From Saururus chinensis (Eukaryota > Streptophyta > Magnoliopsida > Piperales > Saururaceae), in contig CP141145.1 of NCBI GenBank assembly GCA_035235625.1, positions 21,454,563 to 21,518,562 on the forward strand: DNA of 64,000 nt, in the 5' to 3' direction. Position numbers and translations under genes: made by a program. Under the pieces are notes generated by a model. The model did no database searches, had not been told where the DNA came from, and saw only the letters and a list, made by a program, of their open reading frames with translations. This document shows positions 22,783 through 36,298 of this stretch, piece after piece. Within the stretch, counting starts at the first letter, position 1, and every line of letters begins with the position of its first letter.

Positions 22783-23369
22783 GACTTGGGAAGACTGTTC
22801 AAGATTAAGAAGACCTAGACCCCAACACAGATAAGGTTCTCTAGAACATCTAATTCATTAGCTATGATATGAATGACACTAATGTGCTCAAGCTCATCAT
22901 CTCCCTCTTTCAGTTTTTAGATTTTGTACTTAGTGTGAAACATCCTCACATGAGCCTCTGTGTGCTCCCCATAACCTATGACACCGCTTCTATCATCTCT
23001 AGAGCATAATTATCTTTCCTAAATCTCGTCAATGATCGATCGTTAATACAATGTGATTGATTGATCCGGTTACTAGAAATCAAGAGAAGGTTAGCAATCT
23101 ACTGATCGCTTATTGAGTGATCAATCTCCCTTGAGTGCAAAAAGGTAGAAAACAATGCTCTTCTAAAGAGAAATTCCAAAAAACACAAGACATTACCAAT
23201 CAACACATGAAAATATCCAATTTTGATTTCCAATCAATAAACACAATAGAATTGATATAATAAGGAGTAAATAAAGTTGAAATTCCTTTCCCTCCAAATC
23301 AATCCAGAAAACCATAGAACTTGGAATAAAACTCCATCTTTCATCAAATCATGATCCAATCACCAATAA

Positions 23370-23385
23370 CTTGGCCCTAATAGCA
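23370..23385 (-). other. Diverged tRNA-Met primer binding site
   Basis: The minus strand reads TGCTATTAGGGCCAAG, which differs at three positions from the canonical TGGTATCAGAGCCAAG of plant copia elements. Its position just past the LTR fits. Confidence 0.55.
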
Positions 23386-23396
23386 CTAAAGAGTGG

Positions 23397-24352
23397 TGGC
23401 GCAGTGGAAGGGGTGGGCGAGCTGACCCTTGCTGATGGTGTAATTGATGAAAGTGGCTGCCTTTTTCAAATGTTACTCAAAACATGCATATAATATAAAA
23501 TCACATATTAGCAAAAATTAATTCTACATACTATTAACAATCCAAGAAAATAGTATGAATTGAACTTCGAGGCATCGTGCCTAGGGATGCTACCTTTCTT
23601 CCTTCACCAACACCCCAATAAATAAACAATAAATTTAGGGGAATTCCTTGTTGATCTATATAGAGATCCTTCAATTTGCTTGCATGGAAATCTCTACAAA
23701 GTTGTAGAAGTGCCCTAGCCTTGGATTACTGCCCTCCAAGAATCTTCTAACCTCCTAGGATCCTAAGCAGAGTCACCCAAGAAGAAGGAATCAGTGGAGG
23801 AACTATGCAAAGGCCATCCCCTGGGGTGTGGCTGCCATTAGAGGAAGAGGGGGTGTGAGTTGGAGGAGAGGTAGAGTGGGAGACTCTCTACTGATTTGGT
23901 CAGTCAAAAGTTATGAGAGTAATTAGGGCTCCCTAATCACATCCTCCTATAGCCATCCTATTGAGCTTAATGGGCCTCCTATCTAATCAATGTGTCAGAT
24001 CTCTAGAGGGTCTACTACAATCGGTATAAGGTTGAGTCACATTGAGCCTATGGAGGTTTGAGCCCCTACACATGCCCAAGCATGCAGCAGGGTCAACCCC
24101 TCAACTATCCATGTGGATCCCATTGCATGCAAACTAATCAAAATTTTGGGCCCCACAAGGTGCACATACCAAAACCTAACACATGGGTAGTGAATATGTG
24201 TTAAGCTGATCTAGGCCTCATAGAAAACATATGTTGTAGTGTTAGTGGGGTTGGAGCAACCGTCCCCACTGTCTTTTAACCTAGTCCCTTTTAGCTCACC
24301 CAAGCCAGTCAAGGTGGACCAAGTGGGTCCGAATCCAAGTCATGGTCTAACA
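23397..24352 (-). repeat. Copia LTR, probable 5' LTR
   Basis: It begins (minus) TGTTAGACCATGACTTGG and ends near GCGCCA. It is homologous along its length to 5350-6264. A purine run GTGTGGGGGG also lies just upstream (near 24380), so I cannot exclude that it is a 3' LTR of another element. Confidence 0.65.
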
Positions 24353-25450
24353 ATCATGAGCAATTGTGATCTAATCCCCCCACACGATAACCACAATTGG
24401 GAGTCACAAAGGCATTTGATTTAGCCATGGTCCCAATAGACAAGCAAATTCACTTTATAGCTACAAGTGTCAAGCATGAACTGCAAAGACAATTACTCAA
24501 CATATGGCAAGAATAACTTTTGTAACCACACATTTGCCACCGAGAAAGAATTGTAGAGGTGGCATTTTCCTTTCAACTATGATAAGGTATTACATCAAGG
24601 TTCTCAAAATTTTCTAACAGAGAGAGAGCTCATTATGTAGTCACCTACATGGTATGTATATGCGGGTGAGTTTTTTTGTAGCCGTTGGATGGTCATCTCT
24701 TTCACTATCCTGATGAATCCCTAATCTCCCCATGTTTACCCAATCTACCCCACTCCCTGCCACTCCATCATTCACCAAACTGGCAAACCCTTTCTGTTCC
24801 ATCCTCCTTCACGATCTTGAAATGCTAGTGACGACATGTCCTCTTCATTAACAAGCATCCACCTTGCCCCTTGCTTGATAGAGCTTCACTACCTGCAGGC
24901 GTCGACTTCATCTCATAGACTCCATCACTCTAACCACCATGCCTATGACTCCAACTGGCTTCCATGATTAACAAGGCATGATCCTAAGATCCCATTTGAA
25001 CAAGGCTATGCTCACTTTCCTCCTTACTTTTTTCCTCCATCTCTCTCTCACTCACACACACACACACGTACACACGCGCGCACGTGGACACACACACTAA
25101 AAGGTCATCTTTTTAACTCAAGTAATTCTCATTTCTCCCTTTCCCTGCCATCCTCCTTTGCTCACTAGCAATGCTGCCCATGACCATCGCTCAACCTCAT
25201 GTGCTATCGTGGGGTACTCTGGCCCTCCCTCTGCATTCACCAGCCTCCACCTTGCCCCTTGCTTGGTAGAGCTTCATTGCCTATGGATGTCTCTAATTAG
25301 TGTTGATTGTGCCTTCGCCTCTACACACCACCACCACCATCCTATGAATGCTCCATTTGTCTCATTTTAATGTTCCAAATCAATGTTGATGAATTTACAT
25401 ATCTTTGATTTTTTTTTGTACCTGTTATGTTTTTACATGTCAATTTTATA
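24353..25450. other. Intergenic DNA with a CA/CG-type microsatellite
   Basis: I see no supportable gene. A compound repeat (CA)n-CGTACACACGCGCGCACG-(CA)n lies at about 25049-25098. A phrase around 'cattaacaagcatccaccttgccccttgcttgatagagcttca' (24855-24895) recurs changed at 25233-25275, so two diverged copies of one segment are present. Confidence 0.4.
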
Positions 25451-25452
25451 GC

Positions 25453-25656
25453 ACTCCCTCCGTCCTAAATTAATAGCTCCATTTGGCCAAAAAGTATATT
25501 TCATATTAATAGATCCATTTTGTTAAATTTAAGTGGTTGGGTACTTGAAAAATAGTATCATAAGCTTATTTTCACTTCTCTTAGGTGTAGGATTCACCAT
25601 TCAATAAAAACTACAAATTTGCCAAATGTAGCTATTAATATAGGACAGAGGGAACA
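25453..25656. mobile_element. Stowaway-like MITE 2
   Basis: It begins ACTCCCTCCGTCCTAAATTA and ends TTAATATAGGACAGAGGGA. The interior (AGTATCATAAGCTTATTTTC and GATTCACCATTCAATAAAAA) closely matches MITE 1 at 4340-4521. Confidence 0.8.
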
Positions 25657-26269
25657 ACAAAAAATTTGTTCAGTGATATCATAAAATTAACATGTAAAAA
25701 TTTAATTATGTAAACTTAGGTCTTTCTCATATTCTTTATTCTTTTGTTTGCTTTTGTATTTGTAGTTTGATAAGTCTATTTTGTTGGATCTTGTTTTTGT
25801 TTTAGTTCTGATAGTGCTTGAAAATGATGGCTAGAGTTTTAGTTCTGATATTGGGATGGATAATATGGATGTTCATTATGTTCCACAGCTTTTTTGCTAT
25901 ATTATTATTTTGTTTATATCCCATTGATGAACTTTAAGTTTACAAATTTATATTATTTTTCTATATACTTCAAGGTTATAATTTTCTATGTATATTTTCC
26001 TTGCCAATGCCTTTAAGTCTGCCATAATTGTGCAATAAATAGTGTTCAGTAACTATGATCCTTTGAATAATCATTTGCAAGTGAGAAAAATAGTTACACT
26101 TTTTGATGTACTAACCAAATTTGAGAAGCTACTACTAATAGTGATAGTTACATCATTGTTGTGTTTCGTCAAGGCTATTACTTGTTTAGACAGCGTCCAA
26201 CAAGATGTGTAGTAATAATAAACCAAACTAGTGAGGATATAATCAATTTGATATAAGTTTTATACCATG

Positions 26270-28310
26270 TGAGGGGAGGACATTTTCTTCCATTGATGAT
26301 TCATATGCATTTTAAAATGCATATGCAAGAGTAAAAGAGTATGGCATTAGGAAACATTCTTAAGCCTTTTCATGAAAAATTTACACGATTTATAAGAATA
26401 TATTTGTATATGAAAAAGAAGGGTCTAAAAAAAGAAGTGATGCATAGGAAACGGAGGAAGGTTGACGATGTGCAAATACTCGAGAGCAGTGCAAAGCCAG
26501 AGGGTTGTTAAACTAAGTGCAAATGGGAGATGGGTGGTGATACATTTCCATGAAACACATACTACGAGTTTGCATCGCCAACAAAAGTAGGGAGGATTAG
26601 ATCTAACAAAATTTTAACATCAGGTTCTTTTATTAATACATTCCATGATTGTGGAATCAGACCTTCGTGGATTTCACAGGTAGTAAATACCACAAGTGGT
26701 GCAGATAACATGTGTATTTGTACTCCCCATCTAATGAAATCTCATAAGAACAACATTGGTGGTGAGTGTATGAGTGTCGTGCAATATTATCAAGGTAGTT
26801 TAGTTGTTAAGATAGTTTCTTTTTCATGATGGATATCGATGAAAACAAACAGATTAAAATTATGTTTTTCTGTAGATTATAGGTAAAGATGGGCATATAG
26901 GCAATTTGGGGATGTTGTCTTTGATGTGACATACATAAAATTATTTTTAAATGCCCTTTGCCCCTTTTGTTGAGGTTAATTACCATCGACAATATATTCG
27001 TTTTTTGTGTGAGTTACTTGCATATGAAACAAAAGAACTACAACTTGGTTGGCATGTATGTGGATGGAGCCACAAGGGATAATCATGGACTAGGATCTAG
27101 CAATGAGAAAAGAAATTGCAAGTGTATTTTCAATACTCAACACCATTTTTTATCATGGCACATTGGAAAGAATCCAATTAACCATCTAAATCAATTAAAG
27201 ATGAAATATTTAAAGTTTAATAATAATTATGAACCATGGATGCACTGTGACACAACTGAAGAATGTGAAAGTCAATGGGTGACATTGAGGGAAATGTATC
27301 ACATTCCCAAGAGATGTTGGTTGGAAAACAAGTATAATGATCGGCACCATGAGATTCAATCATATCTTAAAGATTTTTTCTTTACTAGGATGACTTCAAG
27401 TTAGAGAAGTGAAAGCATTAATGTTTTTTTATGGTTTTGTAAATGTACAAACTTCTTTGAGTGAGTTTGTGCAATAATATGACAATGTACTAGCTTCTCG
27501 ACATGTAGAAGAAGCGGTTGAAGACTACAAAATAATGCAACCAAAGCAAATACTAATTGTAGGTCACCCAATTGAGGAACAATCAAGGGATTGTGCACAA
27601 GATGTATGTTTAATTTATTTGAAGATGAATTCAAGCAAGGGTTACCATACATGTGCAATTGAATTGGATGTGAGGGTGGAATAGTTATTTATGAGATGAG
27701 GAAGCATGTTGAAGGTGGAAATTTTCACATTGTTAGATTTCAAGACGAGGCAAAAAAAAAGTTGAAGTTGTAAAAAATTTTGTGAAGGCACATTTTATGG
27801 ATTTTTTTCCAAAAATAATTGAAAGTGTTCCTGGATAACTATGTATATTTTTGTTGGACAATTTGTGCTAGATACACATCTTCTAAAAGTTTGAACATGG
27901 AACTGGCTCAATAATAAGCATATCTATGGTCACTCCAGATATGTTACATTTGATTCATAATGTTTCATTTAAGATTTCAGATTTAGGATAAACTTCTCCA
28001 TAACACCAGAAGTATGCCTTTGATATTCTTAGGAAAGTAATTGATGAATTATTAAATATGAGGGTATTGCTCAACATCCAATTGGAAGATACACTTCAAA
28101 GTTAGAATGAAGCAAGTGTCACACTAATAAAAAATGCATCCCAAATCATAGTATGGGATCCACCTAAGGCAAGGACCAATGGCTACCCAAAGAAAATGGA
28201 GAGACTTGGCTCGGGGCTTGAAATCAATATCTCTTCTGAACCAAAGAAAAGAAAGTGTCGTTATAAGTCAACAATTAGGCCACTACATGACTACTTGTCC
28301 AACCCAAAAG
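26270..28310 (+). pseudogene. FAR1/MULE-type transposase pseudogene
   Basis: Scattered frames on the plus strand match the FAR1/FHY3 and Mutator-like (MULE) transposase family. Near 26440 a basic piece with RRKRRKVDDVQ precedes KPEGCxTKCKWEMGGDT, like the FAR1 zinc-finger DNA-binding region. At 26951 MPFAPFVEVNYHRQYIRFLC corresponds to the transposase MPFAPFVGVNHH block. After a frameshift, 27150-27400 reads HFLSWHIGKNPINHLNQL, then WMHCDTTEECESQWVTLREM, then LKDFFFTRMTSS-stop-RSES, matching the family's LCxWHIxxN and FFAGMxTTQRSES blocks. Near 28140-28260 VWDPPKARTNGYPKKMERL and KKRKCRYK match the C-terminal basic tail. Stops and shifts make it non-functional. I cannot tell a domesticated FRS gene from a mobile MULE because terminal inverted repeats were not found. 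Confidence 0.75.
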
Positions 28311-28606
28311 GTTTAACTTTTCTTAGAATTATTATCTATCAATAATGTCTTTTTTTTATAGTGGCTATCTATCTTAGAAGTATTCTTAAGGTAAGTTGTG
28401 ACTTGTAATGTAGGAAAACATTTCTCAAGAAACATAAGAAGAGGGATATTAAGCACCTCTAGCAGAGGTGAGTAATGACTTCAGCCAAGTTGAAATTGAG
28501 TGAGCAGAGAAAGGTAATCTTTACATGTGTTTCCCTTGTGTTGTGTAGCTCATAATTGAATAGTAAATATTTGTTTAACATTTTAGGCTTTATACTTGTT
28601 TATACA

Positions 28607-31600
28607 TGTAACATCCCTAATCATAGGTAAATTTATTTTTTTACTTGTATGTGCTTGTTCTATTTGCTTGGTTGATTGGAATCGTATTATTATGATTATA
28701 ATAACCATATAGGGTATAAGGGGTCTGGCCTTGATGGGGGGGGGGGGGGGGCGCAATTTGGGAATTAGGAGGTTCAGCCCTGCTAGGAATTTACTTGAGA
28801 GAGGAGTCCTAGTCAAGTTGGGGTATAGAAGTCCTAAAAGAACTAGGATTTGGATGGGGAGTTTGTGAATTGGTGCAGCCCCTAGAAAATAGGAGGTGGT
28901 TAGCATAATCTCAAGGTTCCTATGGCTAGCCACCTCTCTTGGGTTTGTCCCCTACATTATACGAGGGGGGTTATTAAGGACTCTAGGGGGGACGCATGAG
29001 CCCTCTAGTCCAGCCCTCCTAATTTGGTTGAGCCCCTAGAAATTAGGAAGTTGGTTAATAAACATACTAGGGGGGAGGCACAATTTTTTGTCCGGCCTCT
29101 TCTTTCTCCCACCAAAAAAACACCACGGCCAACAGCTTGAGAGGAGATTTCAGCACCTTCAAACTCAGCAGGATGGCGATGGGACCAACCCCATCAAAAT
29201 CGCCACTGGAAGGCGTTCTAGAAGGGCTAGACCTTCACCTTTCCTTGGCCACCAGGGATGGTGCAACTGGAGGCCAGCATGCCTCTGGCTGGTTGTGGAA
29301 AAAAAAAGAAATGTTTTGATGCACCGGATAGCCACTGGACAGAGGTAAGGCCAGGGCCATCGGATTCGTCATGTGACTGCGATCTAACTAGCCCCAGCCC
29401 TTGCCTGGTCGTGGGTCCAGGGGCAGCACTATAAGAGGATTTCTAGCCTCTGGCCAAATGCAAGAAAGATGACTCATGTTGTGGGTTTCATATGCGGTTT
29501 TTGGTCTAGCAAACTAAACTGCATGCCTGGCCCGATCCGGGTTTTCTTTTCAAAAAAAAAGAGAGAGAAAGAAGTTGAATGGAGTCTGGCTCAGTGGGTT
29601 AATGAATTGGAAAAAAATCGTAAAAATATAGAATGATTGGGAGAGTAGGTTGAGTTCCCTTACTAAGTTTTAGCTTGGGAAATAATCTCAAAGGCTATGA
29701 AATGATCAATTTACCCCTTGTAGTTGAATTGTAGAATAATATTCAATTACCCGATTTAGGGGCTCTAATTCAGGGGCCTATGAGTGGGTTTAAAAATTAA
29801 GAAAAATTTCAATAATAGGTGTATGTGTACCCTGAATATAAAATAATTTACATTGTAGGTTAAAATCCCAGTAAGTGGATAATTGACTATTTTGCCCATA
29901 AGGTTAAGAGTGAACCATTAAGAGAACTAGGATCGGTTCAAGGGGTTGACGACCCCATTAAGTGCTAGGAAAATTATTCTAGCTTCAGAACATCAAGGAA
30001 TAACCTTGAGTTTAGTTATAGACCTCTTAGAGTTCAAGAAAGCCTTAAATAAAATAATATAAATATCCATATGAGCGGACCACCCACATTCGTGTGAATG
30101 GATGTAGAGTACATTTGAGAGTGGAGCCTTTGAAGAGGTCAATGACTTTAAATGAACAGAATGGTAGTGAGATGACTAGAATGACCCAAGAGAGAGTATC
30201 ATACCCTAGGTGGTAGAATTACCTCAATACCCTTAGAGGCAATCTACTCTATTTTCTCTGAAACAAATACCCTAACTCTAGGAGAGTTAGGGAATAAGAG
30301 TATAAATATTTCTATTTGTCATAATTAAGTTTGTCCTTGATATTACGATTTGTTTAAACCTATGTGGATCTGTATTATTTATGCTTTCATTTACTTTGAT
30401 GTTTGCTATTGATGGTGTAATAGTAATATATCACTAGCTTAAGATTAATGAAAGATTAATCAATAGGGTTATATAGTTTTAGATTGGGTAAGAACACCTT
30501 ATCAAGATAAAGACTAAAATACCCTCATAAGGGTTTGAGACTAGTTCGTAGAGTGAACAAGGCGTTTAACCTGATGATATGCCTTAGTTAATGAATCGAT
30601 GGCCATTTTGAGTCTTGACCCTAGTCTGAAAGGGACTAATAGGGTTTTTGATAGTCATTCTAAATCCTTGCTTGTTTGTCATGCATGAGTAGGGTTTAGG
30701 ATGATTTTTCTTAGTCTTAGCTCTATTGATAAATTGTTGATTTGGTCGTGTAGTTGCACCTCCTATTTGGAGGGAGTTGTGTGTGACCTAGGCTGACAAT
30801 TGATCTATTTAAGATCATTTAGTGTACATGCATTTGGATTAGCTGACATCCTGCTTAGTTGACTTTTTCCACCACTTCTATTCAAGTAGAGTTATAGGTT
30901 ATGCCCTTCCATTCTGGTCAGGTCCTTAGGGGCTAGGTTGGGTTATGGTACTTCATGGTAGATTTTAAGGCTACACTATGAATAGTTCTCTTTCGAGGAT
31001 GGTCCATGGTGGTTGTATCATTTGTCATTTAGGTTGACATTTGATAAGTATGTATATCTTTGGGTTTAAACAAGGTTATTAATTATCTAACAAAGGTTTG
31101 CGAGATAATTAATAGAATTGTTTGATATTACTTATTTAATTAGAATAAGTGAAACACCCAAAGGAGTTACATCAAATATATGTTATTTTTAAATACTTAA
31201 GTATTGCATGTTTGATGCTATATTTCTTGAGATACGGTAATTTTTAGGCAAAACTATGTCTGGATATAATCTTATTGAAAATATTAAAAATGTTGTATTA
31301 TGAGTACGTAGGCAACTAACATCTTGGTAATATTGGACTAATCCAAAAAATATAAAATAATACTTTTGTTCTTTTGTAAACTTTCCTCCAAATAGAGGAG
31401 ATGTTCCGTTGTTATTTAATCTTGTTAATTACAGGCTTTTTAGGCGAGGATTAGTGAGACTAGGATTGTTGGTGGGCAATTCAGGATGATGTTTTGCTAG
31501 TAGGATCTAGTCTTTTTCTTTTACAATTTTGGAAGTAATTCAATTTACTAACATGAGAGCCAATTTTATTTATTTATTTATTTATTTTTAGTCAAATAAT

Positions 31601-31791
31601 AGACTTATACTTAAGAGGGCTAATATGTTATTTACAAACGTTTGGCGCATATAGTAATATTTTATATTTTGATATTCGTATTTATAAAACTCAATTATCA
31701 TAACTTGGATGTCTAATTAAATAACTTATTTTATATTAAAAAATCATCATAATTTATCACATATTCTTTATTTAAAAATTCGGGTTGTGTG
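28607..31791 (+). repeat. Long gypsy-type LTR, probably solo
   Basis: It starts TGTAACATCCCTAATC and is homologous, in reverse orientation, to the LTR at 46511-48338. Shared anchors include GACCACCCACATTCGTGTGAATGG (30079-30102 here, 46860-46883 there), 'gagagtggagcc' and 'ataccctaggtg', and the last stretch TTTAAAAATTCGGGTTGTGT resembles the LTR end near 48810. Relative to that copy it has about 1.3 kb extra (roughly 30240-31540). No primer site follows, so it may be a solo LTR. Its right edge is approximate and no target duplication was found. A 16-base G run lies at 28736-28751. The small ORFs at 28583-29348 are not genes. Confidence 0.6.
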
Positions 31792-33275
31792 CCTAAGAAG
31801 CCAACACATAGTTTCTATGCCTAAGAAGCCAAAGACATGATACACAGGTCTTAAATGGACCTCATGCCCTCCGCGTGCCTTATGAACACAGGCCAGAATG
31901 AGCAGGCCCCAGGCACGGCCCCACATGCGACCCCCTGGCCTTTATCAAGGTACAGGCGCGCGTCAAGCTTTTCTCATGTATTCAAACTTAAATTGTGTGG
32001 AATCTGATTTGATTCTAATGATATGGCCCAAGAACAATTTTCAGAGATCTATTCAAACAATAAACGATAACCAAGTTCCACTACACGAGCCAGACGAGTG
32101 TGCAATATCTTAACCAAGAATCTGAATGGTGAGAAATAAAATTTTGTGCAAATAACATGATCTGAAGGCTAAGTGTAGCAAATTCTTGCTGAAAATTCTT
32201 TATCGTTTAAGCAAACCCAGCGCATACTGTAAAAGATATTGCAACTTTCAACTGACTGTAACCAAGTAACCAATTAAGCTCCTTCATAAGACTCATGCAA
32301 GCTAGATTCTACACACAGAATAATATATTAATATGGGCTAGTTTCAAACAATGTACAAACACGTAATTATAGGCCGTTATCCTCATTAATTAGTTTCAAG
32401 CAATCATTTACCAATTTAAAATAGCAAGGAAGAGAATAGTGATGACCAGGTTTGCGAATTACGCTAGAAAGTAAGGAAAGAAAGCTGTTTCAGCGTGCAA
32501 ACCAGTCACATGGGAGGCAGCAGCCATATGATTCTCCTGCTATAAGAAACTCCCTCCCCTCACCCCTCACAGCTCATCCGCATGTCTCCCATAATAAAAA
32601 TCATGTTGCACTTACAACTGTACGAGCATTTGTTTACTGTTCACGGCTTGCGGATGCCTCCTGGCCCTTCTGCCATTGGCAAAGGAAAAAGCTGACTGGT
32701 GGATGCTGAATCTGTTCTGCATGTTAGTGAGTAAACTAATGTGATTCCTAGCCACTGTTTCTCTTGCAGGGGTCACTGTATCTGCCTTAGCTTTAGAGTG
32801 CTAGCTGTATCTCATCATGTACTCCCTTCATGAGACCTTCTATATATATATATATATATATATATATCCTCATTGGCATCAAAGTACATTACGAAATTGA
32901 TACGGATAAACTGACATTTTATGTTCTAAGTTGCCTCAGGACTGCTCGCATGTCCATGTGCCCACAGGTGGATATGGATACTAAGAACCACTGTTTTAAG
33001 TACCGGCTCGGCCAGGCCGGTTGAGCAGGGTTAGATTATTTATGTCTGGTTGAACTGAAAATGCCTGGACCCCTCTACTAATTTAGGTTGATGTCTGGGT
33101 CAATTTAAAAAACATTGGTTTCAGCCTGTTTCATTATTTGGGCTGGTTCACTAAAAATTGTGGACCACAGTTGTTAAAAGCATATTGAACTTTTTCTTCC
33201 CTATCTGCATATCTAAATATGTTTTTAATGTTCTAAACCATATTTGGTTGTAAACTATATTTGTAGTATATAATA
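31792..33275. other. Intergenic DNA with AT microsatellite
   Basis: No recognisable gene. A (TA)14 microsatellite lies at 32841-32869. Two short copies of GCCTAAGAAGCCAA occur near 31791 and 31820. Confidence 0.4.
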
Positions 33276-33453
33276 ATCCATCCGTCCCACATTTACAGTT
33301 CGTGATACTTATTAAGGTCAAACCTTTTTACTCCATTTACCAACTCTTTTTAGTCCATCTATTACTTATTATGAGAAGGATAATAAGGAATAGGACTATT
33401 AATATAGGACAATTATTATTTCAATTGGAATTATTAAATGAGACAAAGGGAGT
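33276..33453. mobile_element. Stowaway-like MITE 3, diverged
   Basis: It begins ATCCATCCGTCCCACATTTA and ends GAGACAAAGGGAGTA, the reverse complement of the CTCCCTTTGTCTC type. It is shorter and more changed than MITEs 1 and 2. Confidence 0.65.
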
Positions 33454-36298
33454 AATTAACTACATAATAAGGAAGAAGTTAGCCCCAGCCCTCTTGCTGG
33501 CTAACTTTTTTTAGGTGCAGTGCAATCCACATTGTCAAATATAAATCTCATGGTGCACATCGAAAGTAGTAGGCACTTGACTCATTTAAAATGAGCCTAT
33601 AAAAATATCATGACTGTTGCGCAATCTTACAAATGCCTTAACCAGCACCAAGGTATGGCTAATGCGTGTCTTAGAGGATTTAGTTACAATGGATAATTTT
33701 TCCATAATCACACAAAACACAAGGAAAAAATTGCATGTGTTAGTCAAGTGTGAACTTTTGATGTAAAAAAATTATCATGCGTTAGTTGTCCCAAACCGAT
33801 ATCAGCCCTACTCACATGTATTTTCCCTTTAAGATTGTAACTTTTTTTTCACACTTCTTTATGTGTGTAAAGAAATTTACACCTCATCTCTCTGCCTTAA
33901 TTAACTACAATTGTGAGCCCCATTACCCAAATATCATCCGTCTTAACCATAGCTATTACTGTAGCCCCACTTCCCAATTTATCAATCATACTCCTAGCTA
34001 TTTTTATGAGCTTCACTACACATATCGCTTCATACTATATATTAAATATGCTTATGTAGCTTCATAGAGGACATTCTGTATCTAGGGGATCATCATCCAG
34101 TGCTTGGTACTATTCTCTTGCTGAGGTTTATTTTATCTGGAGGGAGGGAGCGGAATTAGGTTTTTTTATGGGCGCCTCCACTCATAAAGTGTCACTTTTC
34201 AAAAACTACAAAGCTGAAGTTCGGTTATTTATCTCATCGACGCCTCAATTAGCTAAATTGCTTCATGAATTTCCTTCTCTTTTGAAGTAATGGAATATGT
34301 AACTTCATTATCACATTCTTGTATTTCCCCCGTTATGCTTAATAGAACGTTTATTAGCCACTTGAACATGGCGCTCACATTGATAGTGTGTCCCCATGCG
34401 GTCTCCACGCCTAGGCCCGTGCATCAACACAAGCATAGTGCACATATGGATGGAGATTTCTATTCAATAAATAATGTAGACATTACATTGATGTGGAAAA
34501 AAATAAGAATATAGTTAATTAATTTAGGAAAAATAATAATTTCTTTTACATGCAAAAAGTTATACATGACTAACACTAAAAAAAAGATGATACGATTCTT
34601 TGCTTGATTGTGAGGGATTATAATTTTCATAAAAAAATGTACACATGATATTATGACAAATTCTAAAAGTAAACTCAAGAAGTTAAAGAAATTTTTCCAA
34701 CTCAAAGGTGTGTCGCGCCCCCTCCCCAGATAACAGGAGAGAGTTTATATGAGCCCAAGTTCACACATGACTACATAAGCCCAGTTATCGCATGTCATCA
34801 GATTTCAAACCAACAACGTATATAACTCATATGGTATATTAGTTTTGTAAGAAAATATGTGGTCATATGTATTGTATTGGTGAAACATATCAAAAACTCA
34901 AAAATACTTTCGCATGTAATTATAAAATACGTACATATATCACATCACACATGTAGGATAAAAAAGATTATTATATTAGAGTGTGAGAAAAGAATGAGTG
35001 AAAAATAAATAAAAAAATATATAAGTATGTAAAATTTTCATTCAAGATTAATCTGGATTAATAAAGGGATTAATCAGAAAAGTTTGAATTTCTGTGTTGT
35101 AGCAACATTATAGTAGTACTAACATTATAGCAAGTTACTATAGTAGTAATCTATCAGTTACTATAGCATTGCACAAAATTTCACCAACAAAGCCAGGAGT
35201 TGGTAATCCATCGGCTACTGTAGCGTTCGATCATTAAAGCCTCCAATTTCCTAGAATAAGCTATTATAAGTTGAATTTGATTCCTATTTAAGGTCTAATA
35301 TCTAAACCAACATAGTTAGCTATAAAATGAGTATTTTGGATGAGAGAAATAAAAGGGAAGCTATTGTTAAAATAGAGAGAGATTCATGAGTCTACTCTAT
35401 TAAGTTTTTAGAGTATAGAGTTTTTCATTAGCTATATGCCTTGAAGATCATTTCAATTAACCAAAAGTGAGAAGAAATCATAACATAATACACACAAGAG
35501 CTTAAAGAGTTGCAACAAAGTTCTCTATCAAGGAGTTATTAAAGAAACTCAAAGGAAGATTAACAATCAAAGAATAAGTCTTCAATTGAATTACTAGAAG
35601 GAGACAGAGATAAAACACAAAGAGAGAGAGAGAGAGAGGGAGTTTCAAGGATTCGATGGAGGGAGAAAGTTGAAGGCCAATAATGAAGATGACTGAACAA
35701 AGAAAAAAAATATTTTTATTTATGTAGAGTCAAAAGGTTGGTTGGTTGTTCTTCAATCTTGTAAGTTCTTGCAGTGCATTGATTTAACCAAGAGTGAATG
35801 CCATAGTTTTTAACTTTAGTTGGGGTTTTTTACATTAAATCCTTGTGTGATTTTGCATGATTTATGGTTTGATTGCTTGATAGCTTAATCATAAATACAC
35901 AGTCATTAGGTTTTTATTCTTTCCATTATAGAAAAAATTATGCACAGTGAAGTTATATCTCGTAATTTTTATCTTTATTAAATAATCGGACAAAGGGTAA
36001 TATAATAATTTATTAAATTAATTAGACGGATATTAAACTTTTAAGTTTCTGTACTTTTGTGCCATTGGATCTTTATGTGAAAGACTATGATACTTGGGCT
36101 CATACTTATAAGGTGCATGCACAAGCCTAGGCTCATATAAATTTTTTTCTTCTTTTATTAACTATACTTAACTCATAGATATCTATATAGTTGGTAAATA
36201 GTAGCTAATTAAATACATTATTGGTACCTTCAGCTTGGAAGCTTACTTGTAAAGATAAAAATGTGTTTTAAGTTCAAATATTTTTGTATTAATAAACT
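33454..36298. other. Non-coding DNA with a copia-LTR-like tail
   Basis: No supportable gene. 35780-35930 (GGGGTTTTTTACATTAAATC, then CTTGTGTGATTTTGCATG, GTTTGATTGCTTGATAGC and AGTCATTAGGTTTTTATT) matches 53560-53680 closely, so both are fragments of one LTR family. A short (GA)n tract lies near 35620. Confidence 0.45.

Larger units (their letters stand above)
18268..24352 (-). mobile_element. Degenerate Ty1-copia retrotransposon
   Basis: On the minus strand the order is LTR (24352-23397), primer-site-like sequence (23385-23370), gag zinc knuckle (22782-22489), an inserted repeat (about 22480-21060), pre-integrase and integrase (about 20853-19900), reverse transcriptase (about 19005-18811) and RNase H (18463-18268). 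That is the Ty1-copia gene order (integrase before reverse transcriptase). All parts carry stops and frameshifts. The 3' LTR is not attached; the element ends where LTR element B was inserted. A related LTR with an RNase H tail lies at 5350-6630, but the two RNase H pieces overlap in alignment, so they come from different copies. Confidence 0.82.

Noticed and set aside
5350-24352. The idea that LTRs at 5350-6264 and 23397-24352 bound a single copia element split by later insertions.
   Set aside because: The two RNase H pieces overlap in alignment and the DNA between is not continuous copia sequence. The LTRs also differ too much.
32640-32700. A stretch resembling a miR399-like sequence (TTGGCAAAGGAAAAAG).
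   Set aside because: The core differs (GGCAAAGG rather than GCCAAAGG) and no hairpin partner is evident.
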